From: Paraburkholderia phosphatilytica
GTDB lineage: Bacteria; Pseudomonadota; Gammaproteobacteria; Burkholderiales; Burkholderiaceae
DNA: 62,014 nucleotides
Reading direction: 5' to 3'
NCBI RefSeq assembly: GCF_003443895.1
Contig: NZ_QQOA01000044.1
Coordinates: 1-62,014, forward strand
This document shows, piece by piece, positions 55,378 to 62,014 of this stretch. The notes below the pieces were generated by a model that did not search any database, was not told the DNA's origin, and was given only the letters and a program-made list of their open reading frames with translations. How positions within the stretch are numbered: the first letter of the stretch is position 1; every line of letters starts with the position of its first letter. Made by a program: the position numbers and the translations under genes.

Positions 55378-55947
55378 ATGCGTATCGCAATCATGTTGTA
55401 TGCGGGATTTCAGCTGCTCGATGTGAGCGGGCCGATGGACGTGTTCCAGGAAGCCAACCGCCTTTACGGCGCGACGTTCTACGAGCAGCAACTCGTCGGA
55501 CCGTCGCATGGGCCGGTGATGTGCTCGAACGGCACGGCGGTGAGCACGACAGCGAGTCTGCGCGACGCGCGCGCGTCGTTCGATATCGTTGTGGTGCCGG
55601 GCGCTCCGCTGGTTGCCGCGGAGCACGAGCATCGCGAACTGGTGGACTGGCTCAGTCGTACGGGACGCAACGCGCGCAAGCTCGCGTCGGTATCGAACGG
55701 CGCTTTCCTGGTGGCGCGTGCGGGTCTTGCCGATCATCGCTGGATGATCACGCATGGCCGCGATGCGCAACGTCTTGCCAGCGAATATCCGCTGGTGAAC
55801 GTGACGACCGATCTGAATTGCCTGAAGGACGGCAACCTCTATTCGTCTGACGGTGTGAGCGCCGGCATTCATCTGGCCTTGACGCTGGTCGAGGAAGACC
55901 TCGGCGAGCACGCGGTTCGGCGTATCGCCAGTGCGTTGCTGATGTAA
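55378..55947 (+). CDS. Stand-alone DJ-1/PfpI-domain protein, GlxA-like without HTH
   Basis: 189 residues. MRIAIMLYAGFQLLDVSGPMDVF and the closing VRRIASALLM match the sensor half of GlxA regulators, but the protein stops where the linker to the AraC HTH would start. The elbow Cys of the neighbour is Ser here (ASVSNGAFLVARAG), so amidase-like chemistry is unlikely. Either a truncated regulator or a small-molecule binding partner. The gene at 53974 is its intact-length relative. Confidence 0.78.
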   Translation: MRIAIMLYAGFQLLDVSGPMDVFQEANRLYGATFYEQQLVGPSHGPVMCSNGTAVSTTASLRDARASFDIVVVPGAPLVAAEHEHRELVDWLSRTGRNARKLASVSNGAFLVARAGLADHRWMITHGRDAQRLASEYPLVNVTTDLNCLKDGNLYSSDGVSAGIHLALTLVEEDLGEHAVRRIASALLM

Positions 55948-56021
55948 CACGTGCCGCACGGCGGCACTTTCTTTTGACCGGCGGCTGACGCAGTCAGCGC
56001 CAGTTTCGACACGAGTCACTC

Positions 56022-57887
56022 ATGACCCAGAATCCAGACCTCGCTTCACCCATGCTTTCGACGCAACCCGATGCCGGCGAAACCCTGTCAGGCGCCGACA
56101 TCATTCTGCGCGTGCTGGCGGAACAGGGTGTCGATACGCTGTTCGGCTACAGCGGCGGCGCGATCCTGCCCACTTACGATGCCGTGTTCCGTTTCAACGA
56201 AACGCAGGCGGCGCATCGCGAGCGGCAGATCCGCTTCGTGGTGCCTTCGAACGAACAGTCGGCGGGTTTCATGGCCGCGGGCTATGCGCGGGCCAGCGGA
56301 AAAGTGGGCGTATTCATGGTGACGTCCGGTCCGGGTGCGACCAACGCGGTGACGCCGATCGCCGACTGCAATGGCGATTCGATCCCCGTCGTGCTGATAT
56401 GCGGACAGGTGCCGCGCGCGGCGGTCGGCTCCGATGCGTTTCAGGAAGCGCCGGTTTTCAACATCATGTCCGCGTGCGCGAAGCAGGTTTTCCTCGTGAC
56501 CGATCCGGAAAAACTCGAGCAGACGCTGCGCACCGCGTTCGAGATCGCGCGTACGGGCCGACCCGGTCCGGTCGTCGTGGACGTACCGAAGGATATCCAG
56601 AACTGGACCGGACGCTACCGCGGCGAAGGGACGTTGCAGTTTCGCGGCTATTCGGAACGCCTGCGAACGGCAGCGAACGGCACGCGTCTCGACGACCGCA
56701 AGCGGGCTGTATTCTTCGAGCTGCTTCGGCAAAGCCGGCGGCCGTTGCTGTATGTGGGCGGCGGTGTAATCGCAGGTGGCGCAAGCGCCGAGCTGCGCGA
56801 ATTCGCCGAGCGTTACCGGATTCCCGTCGTGACCACGCTGATGGGCCTGGGCGCGATCTCCGCGAAACACGAGCTGTGGCTCGGCATGCTGGGCATGCAC
56901 GGCATGGCCTCGGCGAACTATGCGGTCGAAGACTGCGACTTCCTGATCGCGGTCGGCGCGCGATTCGACGACCGGGTTGCGGGCGGCCGTCCCGAAGCAT
57001 TCGCACGCGGCGCGACGCACGTCGCGCATATCGACATCGACGAGGCAGAGATCGACAAGGTCAAACGCACGCACTGGAGTCACGTCGGCGATGCGAAAGC
57101 GACGTTGCGAGCACTGCTGGACGATCGCGCCGCAGTGCCATCGCCTGCGGGCTGGATCGAGCACGCGATGGATCTCAAGCGGCGTTACGCGATGAACTAC
57201 GATCGGCATGGCGCCGCGATCCAGCCGCAGTTCGTGATCGAGAAGTTGAGCGAGATCACCGGCGGGCGTGCGATCGTCACTACAGGTGTCGGCCAGCATC
57301 AGATGTGGGTCGCGCAATTTTATGCGTTCACCGAATCGCGCAGCCTGCTGACGTCGGGCAGCATGGGAACGATGGGCTTTGGCCTGCCCGCCGCGATCGG
57401 CGCGCAGCTGGCAAGGCCGGACGCGCTCGTGATCGACATCGATGGCGACGGCAGCATCCGGATGAATGCCGGCGAGCTGGAAACAGCGAGCACGTACGGC
57501 GTGCCGGTCAAGGTGCTGCTGCTCAACAATCGCGGCGACGGCATGATCCGGCAGTGGCAGCGCCTCTTTTACGAAGGACGTACGTTCGTGAGCGACAAGT
57601 CGCTGCATAGCAAGGACTTCGTGATGGCGGCGCGGGCGGACGGCTTCGAATTTGCACGACGTGTGGAAGCGGTGGACGAGCTGGAGGTGCAGCTCGCGGC
57701 ATTCGTGAAATTCGAGGGGCCTGCGTTCCTCGAAGTGATGATCGACCAGAACGCCGACGTGTTCCCGATGGTGGGACCGGGCCAGAGTTACGCGAACATG
57801 ATCACCGGGCCCTTCATTCCATCGCGCACCGGTGCGGATCCGGACCGTCGCGACGACGGGCGTCCATTCGTGGCGGACATGTTCTAG
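56022..57887 (+). CDS. Acetolactate-synthase-like ThDP enzyme (large subunit)
   Basis: 621 residues. N-terminal pyrimidine domain with catalytic Glu in VPSNEQSAGFMAAGYARASG, middle DHS domain and C-terminal ThDP motif GDGSIRMNAGELET...NN (about 480-510). Carries FAD-site residues of biosynthetic ALS in the middle domain (MLGMHGMASANYAV). No small regulatory subunit gene follows. An ArsR gene follows two bases after its stop. Condenses 2-keto acids; pathway unknown. Confidence 0.9.
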   Translation: MTQNPDLASPMLSTQPDAGETLSGADIILRVLAEQGVDTLFGYSGGAILPTYDAVFRFNETQAAHRERQIRFVVPSNEQSAGFMAAGYARASGKVGVFMVTSGPGATNAVTPIADCNGDSIPVVLICGQVPRAAVGSDAFQEAPVFNIMSACAKQVFLVTDPEKLEQTLRTAFEIARTGRPGPVVVDVPKDIQNWTGRYRGEGTLQFRGYSERLRTAANGTRLDDRKRAVFFELLRQSRRPLLYVGGGVIAGGASAELREFAERYRIPVVTTLMGLGAISAKHELWLGMLGMHGMASANYAVEDCDFLIAVGARFDDRVAGGRPEAFARGATHVAHIDIDEAEIDKVKRTHWSHVGDAKATLRALLDDRAAVPSPAGWIEHAMDLKRRYAMNYDRHGAAIQPQFVIEKLSEITGGRAIVTTGVGQHQMWVAQFYAFTESRSLLTSGSMGTMGFGLPAAIGAQLARPDALVIDIDGDGSIRMNAGELETASTYGVPVKVLLLNNRGDGMIRQWQRLFYEGRTFVSDKSLHSKDFVMAARADGFEFARRVEAVDELEVQLAAFVKFEGPAFLEVMIDQNADVFPMVGPGQSYANMITGPFIPSRTGADPDRRDDGRPFVADMF

Positions 57888-57889
57888 CC

Positions 57890-58231
57890 ATGCTGGATTC
57901 CGCTCACTCCTTTCCAGCCGAGCCGAACGTCGCGATCGACGAAGACCGGATTCACAAGGCGCTCGCGAACCCGTTCCGCCGAAAGATCCTCGCATGGCTG
58001 AAGACGCCGCACGAGACGTTTGCGCAAGGGCACATCGATTTTCGTCATGGCGTACCGGTCAACGCGATTCAGGCGCGCTGCGGCTTGTCGCAGTCCACGG
58101 TATCCGCGCATATCTCGACGTTGCTCGGGGCCGGGCTGGTCGTGTCCACGCGGGTGGGGCAGTGGATCCTGCTGTCCCGCAACGAAGCGGTGATCGCCGC
58201 TTTTGCGTCGCAGATCGGTTCACGGCTTTAG
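57890..58231 (+). CDS. ArsR-family winged HTH regulator
   Basis: 113 residues. DEDRIHKALANPFRRKILAWLK and GLSQSTVSAHISTLLGAGLV are the HTH core. Only one Cys (ARCGLS), so no metal site is evident. Probably regulates its own operon with the ThDP enzyme. Confidence 0.88.
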   Translation: MLDSAHSFPAEPNVAIDEDRIHKALANPFRRKILAWLKTPHETFAQGHIDFRHGVPVNAIQARCGLSQSTVSAHISTLLGAGLVVSTRVGQWILLSRNEAVIAAFASQIGSRL

Positions 58232-58402
58232 TTGGCGCTCTGATTGCGCGCGGCGCGGGCGCAAATTGCCCGGCCTCTGCCTGCAATTCATCCTATGCTT
58301 GAATGTCCCGGCGAGCGTCGGGCGATTGCCATGCGCAATCTTCACATCGAGGGACGTGCAAGGCTGACGTATTGCGGCGCGAGATCGCGCGGAGGCGCAG
58401 TC

Positions 58403-59341
58403 ATGAATCTGTCTTCCGGTTTTCAGCTTCGAAAGATGCCACTGCGTCACGGCAGCGGCGCGATGCCCGCGATCGGATTCGGTACGCTGATTCCCGATGC
58501 CGCCACGACGCTGAGCGCGACCCGGGACGCGCTCGAAACCGGCTTTCGCCACTTCGATTGTGCCGAGCGCTATCGGAACGAGCGTGAGGTCGGCGAGGCA
58601 TTGCATGCGGGACTCGCTGCGAACGGTATCGCGCGCGAAAGCATTTTCGTGACCACCAAGCTGTGGAATTCGAATCATCGGCCGGAGCGGGTTGGCCTGG
58701 CTTTCGACGCAAGCCTTGAAAGACTACGGCTCGACTATCTGGATCTGTATCTGATGCACACGCCGTTCGCGTTCAAGCCGGGAGAAGACCAGGACCCGCG
58801 CGATGCAGCAGGCAATGTGATCTACGACGATGGCGTAACGTTGCTCGACACGTGGCAGGCGATGGAAGCGCTCGTGGACGCAGGGCGTTGCCGCGCGATT
58901 GGACTGTCCGACATCGGCCTCGAGGAACTCCGGCCGCTTTGCGAAGCGGCGCGAATCAAGCCGGCTTCGGTGCAGGTCGAGTCGCATCCGTATCTGCCGG
59001 AAACCGAGCTGCTGGAATTCTGCAACGAGCAAGGGATCGTGTTTCTGGCGTTTGCGCCATTGGGTCATGGCATACGGCCAGGACCGCTCGAAGATCCGGT
59101 CGTTCTGCAGGTTGCGTCGAGCACCGGCAAGACGCCGGCGCAGGTGCTGCTCGCGTGGGCGGTACAGCGCGGCACCGCGGTGCTGACCACGGCGAAGACC
59201 GCGGCGCGCGCTAAAGAGAATTTCGACGTGTCGCCGCTGCCGCAACACGCATTCGATGCGATCGACCGCATCGAGACAAGGCAGCGGTACAACGAAGTGG
59301 TGAAAACGGGCACACCGGGTTTCATTCCGCGCAGAACGTAG
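58403..59341 (+). CDS. Aldo-keto reductase
   Basis: 312 residues. Catalytic tetrad Asp/Tyr (HFDCAERYRNE), Lys (TTKLWNSN) and His (YLMHTPFAF). NADPH-site region at the C-terminus. ATG 58403 begins the family sequence; the frame reaches 58244 without it. Substrate unknown. Confidence 0.93.
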   Translation: MNLSSGFQLRKMPLRHGSGAMPAIGFGTLIPDAATTLSATRDALETGFRHFDCAERYRNEREVGEALHAGLAANGIARESIFVTTKLWNSNHRPERVGLAFDASLERLRLDYLDLYLMHTPFAFKPGEDQDPRDAAGNVIYDDGVTLLDTWQAMEALVDAGRCRAIGLSDIGLEELRPLCEAARIKPASVQVESHPYLPETELLEFCNEQGIVFLAFAPLGHGIRPGPLEDPVVLQVASSTGKTPAQVLLAWAVQRGTAVLTTAKTAARAKENFDVSPLPQHAFDAIDRIETRQRYNEVVKTGTPGFIPRRT

Positions 59342-59363
59342 CGTCAATCGTTGGACGAATGCA

Positions 59364-59393
59364 CCGGCGCCGAGGTGAAAGCATCGGCACCGG
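59364..59393. terminator. Hairpin between the convergent reductase genes
   Basis: Arms CCGGCGCCGA (59364-59373) and TCGGCACCGG (59384-59393), one mismatch. GCACCGGCGCCG is also directly repeated. No U-run. Probably stops readthrough both ways. Confidence 0.5.
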
Positions 59394-59421
59394 CGCCGGG
59401 GCTACGCTCAGTGCGCGCGGC

Positions 59422-60132
59422 TTAGTGGCCTGCGCTCTGGCCGCCATCCACGTGCAGGATTTCGCCGGTCACGAACGGCGCGTCGTCGAGGTACAGCACC
59501 GCGTTCGCGATGTCGCTCATCTCGCCCATGTGGCCGACCGGATGCAGCGCGTCGAGCGTGGCGTGCGACTCCTTCGGATGCATCGGCGACTTGATGATGC
59601 CGGGCGACACGGCGTTGGCGCGAATGCCGCGCTTCGCGTATTCGATCGCGAGCGATTTCGTCGCGGCGGCGAGGCCGCCCTTGGTCAGCGATGCGAGCAC
59701 CGACGGCACGCCGTCGATCGGATGGTCGACGAGGCTCGTCGTAATGTTGACCACATGTCCGCTGCCTTGCTTTTCCATTTGCGCGACCGCGCGCTGCGTG
59801 ATGTGGAAGAACCCGGCCACGTTCACGGCCATCACGGACGCGTAATCTTCGGCGGTATAGGCAGTGAACGGCTTGGCGATGAAAATGCCCGCGTTGTTGA
59901 TGAGCGTATCGATCCGGCCGAAGCGCTCGAGTGCTTCGGTGGCTACGCGCCGCGCGGTTTCAGGGTTGCTGATGTCGCCGGCGACGGTCGCGATATCCGG
60001 ATCGTCGGACGGCTGGATCGAACGGGCGGTGGCAACGACGCGGTAATCGCGGTTGCGGAATGCCTTGACGATTTCCGCGCCGATGCCTTGCGATGCGCCG
60101 GTAACGATGACGACTTTGCGATCTTGACTCAT
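59422..60132 (-). CDS. SDR-family protein lacking the catalytic Tyr
   Basis: 236 residues. TGASQGIG, LINNAGI and a Ser in NITTSLVD are present, but the Tyr-x3-Lys site reads ASLTK, so Ala replaces Tyr while Lys remains. The sequence round it (GVPSVLASLTKGGL) looks like a conserved subfamily, so this need not be a dead gene. C-terminus VTGEILHVDGGQSAGH is of classical length. Confidence 0.9.
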   Translation of the reverse strand: MSQDRKVVIVTGASQGIGAEIVKAFRNRDYRVVATARSIQPSDDPDIATVAGDISNPETARRVATEALERFGRIDTLINNAGIFIAKPFTAYTAEDYASVMAVNVAGFFHITQRAVAQMEKQGSGHVVNITTSLVDHPIDGVPSVLASLTKGGLAAATKSLAIEYAKRGIRANAVSPGIIKSPMHPKESHATLDALHPVGHMGEMSDIANAVLYLDDAPFVTGEILHVDGGQSAGH

Positions 60133-60286
60133 GATGGGTGACTCCGTGTTGATTGATGGGCTCTGGTAAGCGAATCGGAACGTCGGTTCCGATGGACATC
60201 AATGTAGGCGAGTCGGGCTGAAAATCGCAGTCACGGCGCGTACCAACAGTCTTGCGTTGGCGTCATTAATCGACTCGCTCGACGTG

Positions 60287-60754
60287 CTATCGAGCCGGCT
60301 CGATCTGCGCGATGACGACGAGTATCACGGTGGCATTCGCCGGCAACTGCGAATGCGAGAACGCCGAGCGCGCGTGCCCGGCCTTCTCGCCGAGCGCTTT
60401 GGCGAAGAGTTCGGACGCGGCGTCGAGCACGGCGGGCTGGTCGTAGAATCCGTCTATGCAACTCACGTGGCCCTCAACCCGGACGATGTGATGCAGCCGT
60501 TCGAATCCGCCCAGATGCCGCTTGATCTGCGCAAGCACGTTGAGGGCGGTGAGCTGGGCGGCGTGCTTGCCGTCCTCCGTGGTGCGCTGTTCGCCGACGC
60601 GGCCGGTGTACACCAGCTTGCCGTTGACGAGCGGCACCTGGCCGGAGATGAACAGCAGGTTGCCCGCTTCGCTGACAGCGGTGTAGCTGCCAAGCGGTTG
60701 CGGCGGTGCGGGGAGGGTGAAGCCGAGATCGGCGAGTTTCTGTTCGACGGTCAT
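60287..60754 (-). CDS. RidA/YjgF-family protein
   Basis: 155 residues. LLFISGQVPLVNGKLVYTGRVG and LNVLAQIKRHLGGFERLHHIVRVEG match the long RidA subfamily. The C-terminal Arg (SAFSHSQLPANATVILVVIAQIEPA) follows a less usual form: the RidA deaminase Arg in 'R-x-A' is replaced by HSQLPANA. So enamine deaminase activity is uncertain. AAGGAG precedes ATG 60754. Confidence 0.88.
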   Translation of the reverse strand: MTVEQKLADLGFTLPAPPQPLGSYTAVSEAGNLLFISGQVPLVNGKLVYTGRVGEQRTTEDGKHAAQLTALNVLAQIKRHLGGFERLHHIVRVEGHVSCIDGFYDQPAVLDAASELFAKALGEKAGHARSAFSHSQLPANATVILVVIAQIEPAR

Positions 60755-60913
60755 GAAATTCTCCTTGCGAGTGTCGTCGTGGTGTGTGTGAACGAGGCTG
60801 CGATATCCGGTATCGACCCGCAGACCTGTCACTCACTGTAGTCATGGCGCCGCAGCGGATAAATGCTGTCGGCGCAAATCTTCTGGGACGTGGTGTAACG
60901 AACGGGAGACACG

Positions 60914-61879
60914 ATGCAACGAAAATTCGACGACCTGTTGCTGGGCAGCATCGAGCTCTTCTGTCTGGCGGCGGAACTGGGCAGCTTCACGCTGGCAGCA
61001 AACTCGGCGAGCGTGACGCCGGCCGCGGTCAGCCGTTCCGTATCGCGGCTGGAAGAACGTCTTGGCGTGCGCCTCTTCGTGCGGACCACGCGGCAGATCC
61101 GGCTGACCGACTCGGGCCGGCGCTATTTCGAGCAGTGCCGCGATGCGCTGTCGCAACTCGTCGACGCCGAGCGCGAAGTGACCGGGCAGCAGACCACGCC
61201 GGCGGGCGTGCTCCGGGTCAGCATGCCGACGCCGTATGGCCACTACCGGCTACTGCCGATGTTGCCTGCGTTTCGCGAACGCTATCCGGAGGTGACGATC
61301 GACGCGCACCTGAGCAACCGCAACATCGACTTCGCCGAACAGGGCTTCGATCTGGCCATTCGGGGCAAAGCGCCCGACGATTCGAGCCTGGTCGCTCGCA
61401 AGCTGGAGGATGCGGAGATGGTGGTGGTGGCGACGCCCGGCTACCTGAGACGTGCTGGCACGCCGAAGACCGTAGAAGACCTTCAGTCGCACGAATGCAT
61501 CCAGTTCGAGCTGCCGAGCAGCGGGCGGAATCTCGCGTGGACGTTTCTCGATGAAACGGGCGAAACCGATGTGTTGACGCACGGATCGTATGGCACGTCG
61601 GGCGATGCGCTGGCCGGCGTCACGCTTGCGCGCAGCGGCGCGGGGCTGTTTCAGACCTACCGCTTCATCGTCGAGAACGATCTGCGAGAAGGCCGGCTGG
61701 TGGAAGTGCTGAAAGACCGCGGCGGGTGTTCGCGGCCATTCATTCTGCTGTATCCGCACGCACGGTATCTGTCGTTGCGTGTGCGGGTGTTCGTGGATTT
61801 TCTGGTCGAGCAGCTCGGGCAGAAGCCGGTGCGTCGTGGCCGGGGCGCGCCGATTGTCGTGCCCGAACGCCGTGTGTGA
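60914..61879 (+). CDS. LysR-family regulator
   Basis: 321 residues. LFCLAAELGSFTLAANSASV, HTH to PAAVSRSVSRLEERLG, effector domain GVLRVSMPTPYGHYRLLPML. GGGAGACACG precedes the ATG. Divergent from the RidA gene (159 bp apart), its likely target. Confidence 0.93.
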   Translation: MQRKFDDLLLGSIELFCLAAELGSFTLAANSASVTPAAVSRSVSRLEERLGVRLFVRTTRQIRLTDSGRRYFEQCRDALSQLVDAEREVTGQQTTPAGVLRVSMPTPYGHYRLLPMLPAFRERYPEVTIDAHLSNRNIDFAEQGFDLAIRGKAPDDSSLVARKLEDAEMVVVATPGYLRRAGTPKTVEDLQSHECIQFELPSSGRNLAWTFLDETGETDVLTHGSYGTSGDALAGVTLARSGAGLFQTYRFIVENDLREGRLVEVLKDRGGCSRPFILLYPHARYLSLRVRVFVDFLVEQLGQKPVRRGRGAPIVVPERRV

Positions 61880-62000
61880 AGCGCATGAGGTTCGCGCGCT
61901 AAGCCTTCGCACGCTGCACTATTGAGGTTTACTTAATCCATGACAACCGACCTTCAGTTCGCGCGTTATAAGGTCAGTACCTTGATCGGAGGAACGGTTC

Positions 62001-62014
62001 ATGGCCAAGATGGA
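62001..62014 (+). CDS. Start of a gene cut by the window end
   Basis: GGAGGAA lies eight bases before ATG 62001 and four codons (MAKM) follow. Product unknown. The 121 bp before it carries its promoter. Confidence 0.5.

Noticed and set aside
56088..57995. 635-residue minus-strand frame
   Set aside because: Shadow of the ThDP enzyme, rich in His/Arg with no motif.
1..62014. tRNA, rRNA or CRISPR
   Set aside because: No cloverleaf-like gene or spaced repeat array was seen by eye. A tRNAscan or CRISPR finder run would confirm.

Overview
The window is high-GC (roughly mid-60s percent), with long, dense genes, many LysR-type regulators next to divergent targets, ompC-type porins, RND/EmrAB-type efflux and a PQQ alcohol-oxidation locus. 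Together these point to a Burkholderiaceae chromosome or megaplasmid (Burkholderia/Paraburkholderia/Caballeronia-like). That assignment is inferred from gene content only. No rRNA, tRNA or CRISPR array was found.

Layout. 1-1371 is a decayed, mobile-element scarred edge: the 3' part of an IS200/IS605-type tnpB with its right end, the 5' stub of an XRE-type regulator that it interrupts, a long perfect hairpin and a racemase remnant. 1676-5198 holds a secreted beta-propeller protein and a GTG-started lipoprotein glycoside hydrolase with a PA14 domain. 5421-9793 is a run of three short-chain dehydrogenases with AraC and LysR regulators. 9824-15174 is a LysR regulator facing a sulfatase, MFS transporter and FAD-linked 2-hydroxyacid dehydrogenase.

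15185-26727 is the most interesting part. On the minus strand lie a sigma-54 activator, an unannotated 24-codon pqqA, an extra pqqD, a PQQ alcohol dehydrogenase with the lanthanide-type Asp-x-Asp signature, a solute-binding-protein/cytochrome c fusion, pqqB, pqqC, pqqD, pqqE and a TonB-dependent receptor translationally coupled to pqqE. Two -24/-12 promoters and matching upstream dyads were found by eye, one set in front of pqqA and one in front of the dehydrogenase. This looks like a self-contained system: make the cofactor, make the enzyme, drain the electrons, import cofactor or metal, under one activator.

26997-35884 looks like a low-oxygen/stress region: an FNR protein with all four cysteines, a PAS histidine kinase with NarL-type response regulator, three universal stress proteins (two with FNR-like boxes upstream), a GGDEF protein, a porin and a CBS-BON protein. 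36402-38362 is a phosphoesterase operon. 38375-46029 contains two MFS transporters, two LysR regulators, an M81 peptidase and a D-amino-acid dehydrogenase, with conspicuous operator palindromes. 46212-47165 is an ohr/ohrR pair with repeated operators. 47277-53486 is a four-gene tripartite efflux operon facing a LysR gene. 53447-62014 is a mixed set: mug, a GlxA regulator and a stand-alone DJ-1-like relative, an acetolactate-synthase-like enzyme with an ArsR gene, an aldo-keto reductase, an SDR without its catalytic Tyr, a RidA protein and a last LysR gene, ending in the first codons of another gene.
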